Below, one piece after another: positions 26,145 through 35,280 of a stretch of 64,000 nucleotides of DNA. Numbering within the stretch: position 1 is the stretch's first letter; each line of letters begins with the position of its first letter. The notes under the pieces are model-generated. The model was not told where the DNA came from and did not search any database. It worked only from the letters and a program-made list of their open reading frames with translations. Origin of the DNA: Streptomyces sp. NBC_00286 (lineage in GTDB: Bacteria; Actinomycetota; Actinomycetes; Streptomycetales; Streptomycetaceae); contig NZ_CP108054.1 of NCBI RefSeq assembly GCF_036173125.1, positions 2,046,001-2,110,000 of the forward strand, given 5' to 3'. The position numbers were made by a program, and so were the translations under genes.

Positions 26145-27436
26145 GACCTCAGCTCCGCCTTCGCCTCGGTGACGTAGTCCTCGGCCGCCTCGCGGGGCGA
26201 CATCCGCTCGTACGACACCTGGTCGTAGTCGCGCATGAAAGTGGTCTGCAGGGCGCTGTCACCCGAAGGGGGCGCCTGGGGCGGGGCGTTGAGGTCGCCG
26301 TCCACGGAGGCCTGGTAGTCGTCGATCGTCTTGTCGAAGTCCTTCAGCTCGGGGCCGATGGCCTCGCGGATCGTCGCGTTGATGGGGATGCCGCGGGTGG
26401 CGCCGAGGATCTTCGCCGCGTCCATGTCGTTCAGCATGAAGTCGATGAACTCGGCGGCCTGCTTGGGGTGTTCGGAGGTCTTGGCGACGCCCATGAACAT
26501 CGACGGCTTGAAGTACTGGCCGGGTGTCCCGTCCTCGCCCGACGGCATGGGCGCGAGGGTGACTCCGCCGGGGACAAGGGCGAGGAAGCCGCTGGCGGGC
26601 GCGTCCCAGTTCATGTCGGAGATGGCCTTTCCGCGGCCCAGCGGGGTGTTCTCGACCGTGCCGTCGAGCTGGGTGGTCTCCTCGGCGGGCGAGACGGCAC
26701 CCTCGCGACGCAGCTTGTCGGTGAAGGTCCACCACTTGGTCAAGTCGTCGGCGGTGAAGCCGAGTTGGCGGTCCTTGGTGTAGAGCTCCTTGCCCTGGCC
26801 GCGCAGCCACACCTCGAAAGCGTCCTCGCTCTGGCCGGGGTCGGTGCCGCCGGGCTTGCCGGTCGCCTTCGCGAGGGCGCGCATGGCGTCGGCCCAGTCG
26901 CTCCACGTCCAGCCCTCACGGGGCAGTTCGACGCCGGAGGCCTTCCACTGCTTCGCGTCGTACGCCATCGTCTCGGTGCCGCGGGCCTGCGGAATCGCGT
27001 ACTGCTTGCCGTCCACGACGCCCGTGGCCAGCAGCCCCTTGTCGATGTCGGCGGTGCTCAGCGCGGACTTCTGCTTCGCGAGGTCCAACAGGACGCCACC
27101 GGACGCGTATTGGTCGATCATGCGGTAGTCGAGCTGCATCACGTCGGGGGCGTCGCCGCCGGCCGCCTGCGTGGCCAGCTTCTGCTTGTACGCGTCGTAT
27201 CCCGAGAACGACGTCTGGATGTCGACGCCGGGGTTCCGCTTCTCGAACAGCGCGACGGCCTCCTCGGTACGGGCCGCCCGGTCCGGGTTGCCCCACCAGG
27301 TGTAGCGGAGTACGACCTTGCCGCCTCCGACGGTGTCGCCGGATCCCGTACAGCCGGTGAGCGCCGCACAGAGTGCCAGCACCGCGGCCGTCGCCGTCGC
27401 CGTCACGCAGGACCTCGTTGTCCTGTTTCCGGGCAT
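26141..27436 (-). CDS. Extracellular sugar-binding lipoprotein of the ABC importer
   Basis: About 431 residues; a signal peptide ends in the lipobox L-T-G-C, so the protein is anchored to the outer face of the membrane. The mature part has the family 1 solute-binding fold with RYTWWGNPDRA at its start and LDYRMIDQYA in the first lobe. ATG 27436 is favoured over an in-frame GTG at 27448 by the GAGAGGTGA eight bases upstream. The ligand is not deducible; the divergent Gfo/Idh/MocA dehydrogenase hints at a modified sugar or cyclitol. A LacI-type operator lies just upstream. Confidence 0.92.
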   Translation of the reverse strand: MPGNRTTRSCVTATATAAVLALCAALTGCTGSGDTVGGGKVVLRYTWWGNPDRAARTEEAVALFEKRNPGVDIQTSFSGYDAYKQKLATQAAGGDAPDVMQLDYRMIDQYASGGVLLDLAKQKSALSTADIDKGLLATGVVDGKQYAIPQARGTETMAYDAKQWKASGVELPREGWTWSDWADAMRALAKATGKPGGTDPGQSEDAFEVWLRGQGKELYTKDRQLGFTADDLTKWWTFTDKLRREGAVSPAEETTQLDGTVENTPLGRGKAISDMNWDAPASGFLALVPGGVTLAPMPSGEDGTPGQYFKPSMFMGVAKTSEHPKQAAEFIDFMLNDMDAAKILGATRGIPINATIREAIGPELKDFDKTIDDYQASVDGDLNAPPQAPPSGDSALQTTFMRDYDQVSYERMSPREAAEDYVTEAKAELRS

Positions 27437-27459
27437 GTGTGGGGTCACCTCTCTCGGGC

Positions 27460-27474
27460 AGAAAGCGCTTGCGA
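27460..27474. promoter_or_regulatory. LacI/GalR-family operator
   Basis: AGAAAGCGCTTGCGA contains an imperfect palindrome centred on CG with GAAAGC and GCTTGC arms, the usual LacI-family core. It lies 24 bases upstream of the binding-protein ATG and between the divergent importer and dehydrogenase genes, so it may control both. No LacI-type regulator is encoded nearby. Confidence 0.65.
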
Positions 27475-27611
27475 GGAGAACGACCCTAGGGATCGTCCGG
27501 ATGTCCGTACAAGCCCCCGTAGAGCACTTTCCTGGAACTGCTACGGATCTTCACGGGCGCTGCCGACACCCGCGAACCTGCGCTATCGATGCCCAGCGAA
27601 CGGAGGCGTTT

Positions 27612-29018
27612 ATGCCCCTGGAGAACGAACGCGTTGAGAACGAGCGCGTTGAGAACGAGCGCGTTGAGAACGAGCGCCTTGGGGCCGCACGTCGCCGCCG
27701 TCGGTGTGCCGTGGTGGGGCTGGGCGCACGGGCCCGGCTCTTCACGGAGGCGCTGGCCGGTCCCTACGCGGACCGCATCGAGCTGGCGGGCTTCTGCGAC
27801 GTCAACGCCCACCGCATGGCCGTCCACAACGAGTGGCTGGCCGCCGACCACCCCGGCCGGGAGCCCGTACCGGCGTACGCGGCCGAGGACTTCGACCTCA
27901 TGCTGCGTCGCGAACGCGTCGATCTGGTGGTGGTGTGCAGCGTGGACCGCACGCACGACGAGTACATCGTGCGCGTCCTGGAAGCGGGCTGCGACGTGGT
28001 CACCGAGAAGCCGATGACGACGGACGCCTCGCGTGCCCGGCGCATCCTGGACGCCCAGCGACGCACGGGCCGCGAGGTGCGGGTCGCCTTCAACTACCGC
28101 TACAACCCGGTGCATTCGGCCATACGTCAGTGCATCGCGGCCGGCGAGATCGGCGAGGTCGGGTCAGTCCACTTCGAGTGGCTGCTCGATCTGCGGCACG
28201 GCGCGGACTACTTCCGGCGGTGGCACCGCGACAAGGCCAACTCCGGTGGCCTGATGGTCCATAAGGCGACGCACCATTTCGACCTGGTGAACTGGTGGTT
28301 GGGGACGTCGCCCGAGACGGTCTTCGCGCAGGGTGGTCTCTTCTTCTACGGGGAGAGCGCGGGGCGGCGGCGCGGACTTGCTCGTCCCTACGCGCGGGCC
28401 CACGGCTCCCCGGCGGCCGACGGCGACCCCTTCGCCGTACGCCTCACGGACTCGCCCGTGCTCCGCTCGCTGTATCTCGACGCCGAGGGCGAGGACGGCT
28501 ACCACCGCGACCAGAACGTCTTCGGGCCCGGCGTCACGATCGAGGACGACATGGCGGTACTCGTGCGGTACGCGTCCGGCGCGACCCTGACGTACCACCT
28601 GACGGCGTACGCACCTTGGGAGGGCTACCGGGTCTCGTTCAACGGGAGTTCGGGGCGGCTGGAGCTGCTGGTGGAGGAGACGACGTGGGTCCGTCCGGAC
28701 GTGGTCGGCTCGGAGAGCTCGAGCCCCGTAATTCACGGCTCGGCGGTCGGCGAGGAGGCGGGTCGTACGGAGCTGCTGCTGAGGCGTTTCTGGGAGCCGC
28801 CGCGTGAGGTGAAGGTCGCGACGGGCGAGGGCGGGCACGGGGGCGGGGACGTCCGCATGCTGGCGGACTTGTTCGGCTCGCGGACGGGCGCCCCGGATGA
28901 CCTGGGCCGCGCGGCGGACGCGGTGGACGGGGCGCGGTCGCTGGTGACGGGGCTGGCGGCGAATCGGTCGTTTGAGACGGGGGCGGTGGTTCGGGCTCGG
29001 GATTTGCTGGACGTGTGA
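27612..29018 (+). CDS. Gfo/Idh/MocA-family dehydrogenase
   Basis: A 468-residue NAD(P)-dependent sugar or cyclitol dehydrogenase. The Rossmann motif VVGLGARARL starts near residue 33, EKPMTTD (catalytic lysine in EKP) near 130, and HKATHHFDLVNWW is the substrate-side block with the conserved histidines. ATG 27612 is chosen because CGGAGGCG precedes it. The N terminus consists of four copies of a Glu-Asn-Glu-Arg-Val unit from a 15-bp DNA repeat before the fold begins. Divergent from the sugar importer, probably acting on its cargo. Confidence 0.9.
   Translation: MPLENERVENERVENERVENERLGAARRRRRCAVVGLGARARLFTEALAGPYADRIELAGFCDVNAHRMAVHNEWLAADHPGREPVPAYAAEDFDLMLRRERVDLVVVCSVDRTHDEYIVRVLEAGCDVVTEKPMTTDASRARRILDAQRRTGREVRVAFNYRYNPVHSAIRQCIAAGEIGEVGSVHFEWLLDLRHGADYFRRWHRDKANSGGLMVHKATHHFDLVNWWLGTSPETVFAQGGLFFYGESAGRRRGLARPYARAHGSPAADGDPFAVRLTDSPVLRSLYLDAEGEDGYHRDQNVFGPGVTIEDDMAVLVRYASGATLTYHLTAYAPWEGYRVSFNGSSGRLELLVEETTWVRPDVVGSESSSPVIHGSAVGEEAGRTELLLRRFWEPPREVKVATGEGGHGGGDVRMLADLFGSRTGAPDDLGRAADAVDGARSLVTGLAANRSFETGAVVRARDLLDV
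27624..27683 (+). repeat. 15-bp in-frame tandem repeat at the dehydrogenase N terminus
   Basis: Four copies of GAGAACGAGCGCGTT (the first with AACGAACGC, the last ending CTT) encode the pentapeptide ENERV four times, immediately after the first four residues. It has the look of a recent slippage expansion. Confidence 0.9.
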
Positions 29019-29322
29019 GGGGTTGGCTTCTTGGCGGGTCGTGGGCGTGGGTGCGGGTTGTGCGTGACCGGTCGCGCCCACGACGGGTGCCCGGCCGCGA
29101 ACACGGATGTGGGTGTGGTGAACGACGGCTGCCCACCGGCAGGGGCAGGCAGATCCAGGAATGTTACAGATCACCCATGCGCTGTCACATTTTGCAGCCC
29201 TGCATCTCGCCAGTGGACGTGCCTGCTACTGGCCGAATCACCAAGTGCAGCCCACCGCAGCCGAGTTCAAACCCGGCAAGGTGCGTCGCGCCCGCGCCCG
29301 TACACCTTCCACAGGAGACCAA
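29019..29322. other. Intergenic region
   Basis: No gene was seen. Bases 29040-29100 hold a decayed, reversed copy of the dispersed ACCAGCCAC-type repeat (GGTGCGGGTTGTG, GGTCGCGCCCACG). The rest is the presumed promoter region of the HAD gene, less GC-rich around 29155-29200 (TGTTACAGATCACC, TCACATTTTGCA). Confidence 0.5.
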
Positions 29323-30015
29323 ATGCCCGACGCGCCCGACATCGAGGTCGTCGTCTTCGACATCCTCGGAACGATGGTCGACGAGCCAGGCGGACTACGA
29401 GCGGCCATCCGCGACGCGGTGCCCGCGACCGCCGATACATCAGTCGACCATCTACTCACCGTGTGGCAAGAGCACGTCGAGCACGAACAGCGACGCATCG
29501 AGGAACGAAGCCGGGCGTACGCCAACACCGAGACCATCGACCGCGAGGCAGCGCAACGCGTAGCCGACCGTGCCGGCCTCACCGACCCGGCGGCCATCGC
29601 CCGACTGGCGACCGCAAGCCGACGCCTCAAACCCTGGAACGACTCCGTCACCGCCCTGACGCGCCTGGCCCGGCACTTCCCCGCACTGGGCCTCTCCAAC
29701 GCCGGCCGCACCACTCTGCTCCACCTCAACGCACACGCCGGCCTGCGCTGGCACCAAACCCTGTCCGCCGAAGAAGCCCGAGCCAACAAACCCGCCCCGG
29801 AGGTCTACCGGCTCGCAATCGACGCAGCAGGATGCCCACCAGAACGCATACTGAAGATCGCCGCCCACGCCTGGGACCTACGAGGAGCACAGGCAACTGG
29901 AATGCGAACTGCCTACGTTCAGCGGCCAGTTGGGGACCCTCCGAAGAGGACCGACACCTTCGATTGGCGGTCGAACAGCCTGGATGAGTTGGTCACCGAG
30001 CTGACGGTGACGTAG
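29323..30015 (+). CDS. HAD-superfamily hydrolase (haloacid dehalogenase type II-like)
   Basis: A 230-residue HAD hydrolase. Nucleophile motif VFDILGTMVD (Asp13, Thr17), motif II LGLSNAGR with the Ser/Asn pair, motif III lysine in ANKPAPEVY, and motif IV AAHAWDLRGAQATGM, where the metal-binding acidic residue is reduced to one Asp. The D-x-x-GT nucleophile pattern and the LSNA motif are those of L-2-haloacid dehalogenases, but phosphatase activity is equally possible. ACAGGAGACC precedes the ATG. Nothing in the context defines a substrate. Confidence 0.8.
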   Translation: MPDAPDIEVVVFDILGTMVDEPGGLRAAIRDAVPATADTSVDHLLTVWQEHVEHEQRRIEERSRAYANTETIDREAAQRVADRAGLTDPAAIARLATASRRLKPWNDSVTALTRLARHFPALGLSNAGRTTLLHLNAHAGLRWHQTLSAEEARANKPAPEVYRLAIDAAGCPPERILKIAAHAWDLRGAQATGMRTAYVQRPVGDPPKRTDTFDWRSNSLDELVTELTVT

Positions 30016-30079
30016 GCAGCGCCGACCTCCGTGCCGTGGACGGCTGCGCCTCTGAAATGTCTGTCTCCTGCCGTTGTGC

Positions 30080-31534
30080 TCAGCCCTGCCCTTGGCCTGT
30101 AGGCGGAAGGGTGGTTGGCGGGATGTTGTGGTTGACGCGGAAGATGTTGCCGGGGTCCCAGACATCCTTGAGCTGGACGAGCTCTTGGTAGGTGTCAGGG
30201 TCGTAGGCGGACCGCAGGTGCATGTCGGTGGGCTCGCGGGCGCTGATGAAGCTGAGGAAAGGGCCGCCGATGCGCCACGGACCCATCGCCCCTATGAGGC
30301 GATCCTGGTAGTCGGCGGCCACGGCGGCTTCGTCGTCAGTTGCTGTCCTTGCCCCACTGAACAGGGTGTACGCGGCCTCGCGGTAGGGCACGGCGTTGGG
30401 ATGCCGGGGCCGACGGGCCAACGCCCCGCCCAGGTGGCGCAGTTCGATGTTTGGGCGCCAGGCGACAGCGCCTTCCTCGGCGAGCGCTGCGAGGGTGTCG
30501 ATCGTCGTGTCGTCCAGCGTGCGCAGCCGCGTCGAGCGCTCGTAGTAGACGCCCGGTTCGGTCGGGTCCAGGTGGATGGCGGCGACCTGTGCGTAGGGCC
30601 GGTCCGTGAGTGTGTCGGCGACCGGTTCGCCATGCTGCCGAAGCGGACGTACCAACGCCTCGCCCTCTTGGGCGGGGCCGTTGAAGGCGACGCGGATGTG
30701 GGCGAGAAAGCGCCCGCGTACCTGGGGCGGCAGCGCATCATCGGGCGGGAATGGGCCGAGCGCGAGCGAGGATTGCATCGCGTCCGGTATCGCGCGCGTC
30801 CAGTCCCGCCAGGCGCGCAGCAACCTGTCCGGCCTGTCGGCCGGAAGGAACAGCCCGCCGCCGTACAGGCTCGGTACGGGGAAGAGGGCGACCTCCATGG
30901 CGGTGACGACGCCGAAGTTCCCCTTGCCGCCCCGCAGCCCCCAGAACAGGTTCGCGTGGCTGTCCGCGGTTACCCGGTGCAGCGTGCCGTCGGCGGTGAC
31001 CACGTCCAGGCACCGTACGTGATCGGCGCTGTAGCCGTACGACCGGCCCAGCGGCCCGAGCCCGCCGCCCAGGGTGTAGCCGACCGCGCCGACCGATGGC
31101 GCGGCGCCGTTCAGGGGGGCCAGACCATGGGCGGCAGCCGCTTGGACGACTTGGCTCCAGCTCGCTCCGGCCCCGATCCGCGCCGTCCGTGTCCCGGGGT
31201 CGATACGGACCTCGTCCATGTCCCGAGTGTCGATCAGTAGGGCCCCGTCGGCGGGCACCGAGACCCCGTGCCCGGTGGCTTGGACTGCGAGGGGCAGACC
31301 GTGGTCCGCGGCGAAGCGCACGCAAGCAGCGACGTCGGCAGCATCAGCGGCGCGTACGACTGCGGCGGGGCGTCCTCGCACGATGCGGTTGAAGCCGAGC
31401 TGTGCCCGCTCATAGTCGCCGGTTCCGGGCGGTAGGAGGGCTCCGTCCAGAGCAGCCTTCAGGGTGTTGAGGGCGGAGCCTGTCAGGGTCGGCACGGGGT
31501 CTGGGCCTGGGGAGGAGTTTCCTGCGGTAGTCAC
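30080..31534 (-). CDS. FAD-linked oxidoreductase (berberine-bridge-enzyme type)
   Basis: A 484-residue PCMH-type flavoprotein. RGRPAAVVRAADAADVAA opens the FAD domain, QATGHGVSVPADG carries the histidine position used for covalent FAD attachment, YTLGGGLGPLGR is the pyrophosphate loop, and the end VWDPGNIFRVNHNIPP is the BBE C-terminal motif. The second, cysteine-linked attachment site of bicovalent members is not seen. Such enzymes oxidise secondary metabolites or sugars. The GTG start lies two bases after the end of the MFS gene, so the two are co-expressed. Confidence 0.88.
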   Translation of the reverse strand: MTTAGNSSPGPDPVPTLTGSALNTLKAALDGALLPPGTGDYERAQLGFNRIVRGRPAAVVRAADAADVAACVRFAADHGLPLAVQATGHGVSVPADGALLIDTRDMDEVRIDPGTRTARIGAGASWSQVVQAAAAHGLAPLNGAAPSVGAVGYTLGGGLGPLGRSYGYSADHVRCLDVVTADGTLHRVTADSHANLFWGLRGGKGNFGVVTAMEVALFPVPSLYGGGLFLPADRPDRLLRAWRDWTRAIPDAMQSSLALGPFPPDDALPPQVRGRFLAHIRVAFNGPAQEGEALVRPLRQHGEPVADTLTDRPYAQVAAIHLDPTEPGVYYERSTRLRTLDDTTIDTLAALAEEGAVAWRPNIELRHLGGALARRPRHPNAVPYREAAYTLFSGARTATDDEAAVAADYQDRLIGAMGPWRIGGPFLSFISAREPTDMHLRSAYDPDTYQELVQLKDVWDPGNIFRVNHNIPPTTLPPTGQGQG

Positions 31535-31535
31535 G

Positions 31536-32810
31536 TCAGTCCTTTCCGGTTGGGCAGGTCGCCTTCGTGTACCTCGGCGAGTGGCTCGTAGTCGGTCGGC
31601 CGGGCCCGGCTTCGCCCACCCGGCCGGCCAGGGAACGGCTCTGGCGGCTGGCGTAGATCAACGGGATGGTGGCTGCGACGCAGACGGCGCCAACCCACAG
31701 CACGGTAGGAAGGCCGGTCACGTCGAGCGTGGTTCCGCCGGCGAGAGCGCCGAGGGCGATGGAAAGGTTGAACATCGCCGTGTACAAGGCGGTGGCGGCC
31801 TCGGGGGCGCGTGGCGCGGCGGCGAGCATCCAGGTCTGCAAGCTGACCGATACGCCTCCAAAGGATGCGCCCCAGACCAGCAGCAGGGCGGTACCGCTTG
31901 CGCCATGCGTGCCCAGGACGGGCATCAGGGCCATGGCCGGGGCGAGGGTGGCGGCGATGATCAGCAGGGCGCGGGGTGGGTGCCGGCCTGCGGCCGGGCC
32001 CGCGAAGAAGTTGCCGATGATGCCGGCGAAGCCGTAGCCGAGGAGCAGCGGGCCGATCAGGTGCGCAGCGATGCCGGAGATGTGCTGGAGCGTGGGGCTG
32101 ATGAAGGTGTATGCGATGAAGTGCCCGGCAACCAGGAAGAAGGTGGCGATCACCCCCACCGTAGGGGCGCGCTGACGCAGTAGCCGGGCCAGGTCTTTCA
32201 GGCGGACCGGCTGAGCTGCGGGCAGCGGCGGCAGCAAGATGAGCAGTCCGGTCAACACCAGGAGGCCGAGACCGGTGAGCGCGAGGAAGGCGGCACGCCA
32301 CCCGGCCAACTCGCCGATCAGCGTTCCCATCGGCACGCCGAGTACGGAGGCCGCGCCGACGCCGCCGAATATCACGGCAGTGGCACGCGACACCGACCCC
32401 GCTGGGACCAGCCGGGCAGCGATCCCGCCGGCGATCGCCCAGAACCCGCCGATGGTCACACCGACCAGGACGCGGGAGGCCAGCAGCAGGGCGAAGCTGG
32501 GCGCCAGCGCGGAGGCCAGACTCGCTGCGGCCATCAGCGCGCCAAGGCCGGTCAGCACGGTGCGCCGATCCCGCCGGCCGACGGCGACCGGCAGCAGAGG
32601 GGCCGCAACCGCTGCCACGACACCGGGCACGGACACCATTAGCCCAGCCGTCCCCTTCGACACCCGCAGCTCGTCGGCGACAGCGGAGAGCAGCCCGACC
32701 GGCAACTGTTCCGCGGTCACCAGCGAGAAGATGCCCACCGCCACGGTGGCCACGGCTAACCAGCGTTTGACAGGTGATGCGGCCAGAGAGTCCGAAACAG
32801 TGTGAGTCAT
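31536..32810 (-). CDS. MFS drug-efflux-type transporter
   Basis: A 424-residue transporter with twelve predicted helices, of the arabinose/chloramphenicol-efflux (DHA1) type: GLLSAVADELRVSKGTAGLM in the first loop region, RRDRRTVLTG as the loop 2-3 motif A variant, and ASRVLVGVTIGGFWAI in helix 4-5. It likely exports a hydrophobic compound, perhaps the substrate or product of the co-transcribed flavoprotein. The divergent LysR-type regulator is the probable controller. Confidence 0.88.
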   Translation of the reverse strand: MTHTVSDSLAASPVKRWLAVATVAVGIFSLVTAEQLPVGLLSAVADELRVSKGTAGLMVSVPGVVAAVAAPLLPVAVGRRDRRTVLTGLGALMAAASLASALAPSFALLLASRVLVGVTIGGFWAIAGGIAARLVPAGSVSRATAVIFGGVGAASVLGVPMGTLIGELAGWRAAFLALTGLGLLVLTGLLILLPPLPAAQPVRLKDLARLLRQRAPTVGVIATFFLVAGHFIAYTFISPTLQHISGIAAHLIGPLLLGYGFAGIIGNFFAGPAAGRHPPRALLIIAATLAPAMALMPVLGTHGASGTALLLVWGASFGGVSVSLQTWMLAAAPRAPEAATALYTAMFNLSIALGALAGGTTLDVTGLPTVLWVGAVCVAATIPLIYASRQSRSLAGRVGEAGPGRPTTSHSPRYTKATCPTGKD

Positions 32811-32897
32811 GCCTTCAGGGTCAGACGCTCACAAAAGAGGGAACAAGGGCTGATCCTGCAACGACCGATAGTGCAGAGGTTATTGATCAAGGCGGAG
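32811..32897. promoter_or_regulatory. Divergent promoter region of the LysR/MFS pair
   Basis: This 87-base gap separates the MFS start from the LysR-type gene, the usual place for a LysR binding site and overlapping divergent promoters. A-rich ACAAAAGAGGGAACAAGG at 32831-32848 is the only noticeable element; no certain T-N11-A palindrome was identified. Confidence 0.45.
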
Positions 32898-33854
32898 ATG
32901 GTCGTGGAACAACGTGAGATCGAGATCTTCCTGACCCTGGCCGAACATCTTCATTTCCGGCGCACCGCCGAACAACTGCACATCTCCCAGGCCCGGGTCA
33001 GTCAGACGATCAAGAAACTGGAACGGCAGATCGGCGCCGCCCTGTTCGACCGCACCAGTCGGCGGGTCGCGCTGACCTCCATCGGACGCCGGCTGCGAGA
33101 CGATCTCGCCCCGGCCTACCAGCAGATCCAAGACGCCATCGCCCACGCCGTCGCAGCCGGCCACGGCGTCGACGGCGCACTGCGCCTGGGATTCGAGGCA
33201 CCGGCGCTCGCCGACCACCTCACCGCACCGATCGACACCTTCCGCAGCCGACACCCGGGCTGCCTGGTCCACCTGCGCGAGGCCCCGTTCCACGACCCTC
33301 TCGGCATCATCGGCACGGGCGAAGCCGACGTCGTAGTCATCCAGGCCCCCGTCACCGAACCCGGTCTCGTCGAAGGCCCCACCGCGGTTGTCGAACCGAT
33401 GGTTCTGGCCGTGTCCGACCAGCACCCGCTGGCCCGCGCCCAAGCGGTCACACTCGAGGACCTGGCCCGCACCCCGGTCCTCCCCTCCGCCCGACCGGTA
33501 CGGCCGTACTGGGTGGCCCCACCCCACCCGTGGCACACCCCCGGCGGAAAGACCATCGAGCGCGCCCCCGCCACCACCACGTTCCAGGAACTGCTCGCCG
33601 CTGTCGCGGCAGGCAGCGGCATCTGCCCACTGGGTGCACACGTCGCCCGCTACTTCGCACGCCCCAACATCACGTACGTGCCCTTCCATGACGCACCACC
33701 GGCCACCTGGCGCCTCGTCTGGCCACGCACCGGCGAGACGGCCCGTATCCGCGCCTTCGCACAACACGTGGTTACGTCCCCGGCGGCCCCACAGACTGGA
33801 GCGGATCTCCGCCGACGGTGCAACGTAACCGCCAGTAGCAGGCCCCTCGTGTAA
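32898..33854 (+). CDS. LysR-family transcriptional regulator
   Basis: About 318 residues. The N-terminal winged helix-turn-helix is classical (REIEIFLTLAEHLHFRRTAE then LHISQARVSQTIKKLE), followed by a two-lobe periplasmic-binding-like effector domain beginning LRLGFEAPA. ATG 32898 abuts GGAG; the GTG two codons on (32904) has better spacing, and an upstream GTG at 32802 would overlap the divergent gene. It very likely controls the divergent MFS/flavoprotein operon in response to a small effector. Confidence 0.9.
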   Translation: MVVEQREIEIFLTLAEHLHFRRTAEQLHISQARVSQTIKKLERQIGAALFDRTSRRVALTSIGRRLRDDLAPAYQQIQDAIAHAVAAGHGVDGALRLGFEAPALADHLTAPIDTFRSRHPGCLVHLREAPFHDPLGIIGTGEADVVVIQAPVTEPGLVEGPTAVVEPMVLAVSDQHPLARAQAVTLEDLARTPVLPSARPVRPYWVAPPHPWHTPGGKTIERAPATTTFQELLAAVAAGSGICPLGAHVARYFARPNITYVPFHDAPPATWRLVWPRTGETARIRAFAQHVVTSPAAPQTGADLRRRCNVTASSRPLV

Positions 33855-33902
33855 GGCGAGAGCCGCTGGTGTCGCAGCAGCGGTTCCGACAGCATGCGGC
33901 GC

Positions 33903-34382
33903 ATGGACTGGATGCCTCTGCTCTCCACACTGACAGGTGCCGCGATCGGCATCACCGCTACCCTGATCGCCGATCGCAACAGGTGGCGGCGTGAGGAAGC
34001 ACGACACTCTCTGGAGGTGCGGCGCGCCGCGTACACCGAGTACGCCACCGCCCTCAAGGACGCGGGTGAAGAGATACGGGCTGTCGCTTTGGGCGACAAT
34101 ATGTCCGAGTCAGCGCGTGATGCGGCAGTGCGCGAAGCCTTCCGCGGGACCGGATTGCACACGGCAAGCGAGCGGCTCTGGCTCGTGGGTCCGCGGCCCG
34201 TTGTCGCGGCAGGGAACGAGGCGTTTCACAGCCTGCGCCGGATGCGTGACGCCTATGCCCGCGGGGTGGCGGTCGGCTCCGCCGAGGACACAACCTTGGT
34301 CCAACAGCGCCGCACGGCTATGGCAGAGATGCGCCGCCTCATGCGCGAGGATCTGGGCGCCGGGCCCCTCGGGATCGAATGA
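33903..34382 (+). CDS. Small membrane-anchored protein of unknown function
   Basis: A 159-residue protein with one N-terminal membrane helix (residues about 4-22, WMPLLSTLTGAAIGITATLI), then a charged helical region rich in Arg and Glu, consistent with a coiled coil of roughly 120 residues facing the cytoplasm. This topology is recurrent in streptomycetes without a named family. The start at 33903 has no obvious ribosome binding site. Confidence 0.6.
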   Translation: MDWMPLLSTLTGAAIGITATLIADRNRWRREEARHSLEVRRAAYTEYATALKDAGEEIRAVALGDNMSESARDAAVREAFRGTGLHTASERLWLVGPRPVVAAGNEAFHSLRRMRDAYARGVAVGSAEDTTLVQQRRTAMAEMRRLMREDLGAGPLGIE

Positions 34383-34512
34383 CCACCGGCCGGGGCAGAT
34401 GTCACTCACAGCAGCAGAGATCATTGATGGCTGAGGTTACGGCGGTTGGACGTCGAGCCCTTTCCTAGCAGCAGGTCACCGGCGCGGCTCGCCTGCTGCC
34501 TACGATCGACCC

Positions 34513-34953
34513 GTGGTCCTCTTCCTCCTGGAACGCGTATCGCCGAGTCCGGTCGCCCAGGTCTGGCGGCGGCTGACGACATGGGAACGCCACGGGGACG
34601 TCGTACCACTCACCCGGATCACCGTCGTCACCCCACCACCGACCCGCGCGGGCACAGTCTTCGTTGCGCGATCGGGAATCGGCCCCCTCACGTTCGACGA
34701 CCCGATGGAGGTCGTGACCTGGCGACCACCCACGGACGGATGCCCCGGGACGTGCCGCCTGCTCAAGCGCGGGACGTTCGTGACGGGGTGGGCCGAGATC
34801 ACCGTGCATCCATACGGGAACGGAGGTTCACGCGTGGTGTGGCAGGAGGAACTGCGCGTACGCCGACTGCCGACTGCCTTCGACCGGCCACTGGCATGGG
34901 TGGCCCGGCGGATGTTCGGGCGCGCCATGGACGGGTTGTTGAAGCCGTCTTGA
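34513..34953 (+). CDS. SRPBCC-superfamily (START-like) protein
   Basis: A 146-residue protein with the helix-grip pattern: ERVSPSPVAQVWRRLTTWERHG helix at the N terminus, alternating beta strands, and a long C-terminal helix FDRPLAWVARRMFGRAMDGLL. Such small cytosolic proteins bind hydrophobic ligands; function unknown. The GTG at 34513 follows a weak ribosome binding site. No operon partner. Confidence 0.65.
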   Translation: MVLFLLERVSPSPVAQVWRRLTTWERHGDVVPLTRITVVTPPPTRAGTVFVARSGIGPLTFDDPMEVVTWRPPTDGCPGTCRLLKRGTFVTGWAEITVHPYGNGGSRVVWQEELRVRRLPTAFDRPLAWVARRMFGRAMDGLLKPS

Positions 34954-35069
34954 GCGCCAGCGGCCCTGCGGCACGACCTCTCGCGGCTCTCCAGCTTGAG
35001 TTTTAGCCTCTGCCTGCTGCTGCGGCACCCGGTGCGAGGGTGTAGGGCACACTCTGATGTCGGCAACGG

Positions 35070-35280
35070 CTGACCGCACTGCCCGAGAGGTCGTAGAAGA
35101 AGCGCTGCGGTTCCCCGACCGGGTTGCCGTGCACATCGAGGTGCCAGGCGGCCAGAAGGAACCGTCCGACCTCGGCCAGCACGACCGCATCCGTCTCCGA
35201 CACCCGCAGCCGGTCCCGGATGGCCACCCCGGCAGGGCCAGGCACCACGAACGATGGCGCCAACTCCCGCAGCCCCCACC
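35070..35280 (-). pseudogene. Remnant of a TnpB-type (IS200/IS605-like) protein with internal deletion
   Basis: About 65 codons on the minus strand contain two separated pieces reminiscent of actinobacterial TnpB-type proteins: AIRDRLRVSETDAVVLAEVG, typical of the N terminus, and directly after it HLDVHGNPVGEPQRFFYDLS, typical of a region more than a hundred residues further on. The junction implies a large in-frame deletion. No RuvC catalytic residues remain. The rest of 34954-35649 holds no recognisable gene. Confidence 0.45.

Noticed and set aside
27318..27611. 98-residue N-terminal extension of the Gfo/Idh/MocA protein
   Set aside because: It overlaps the divergent lipoprotein gene and the operator; ATG 27612 has a GGAGG site and begins the protein.
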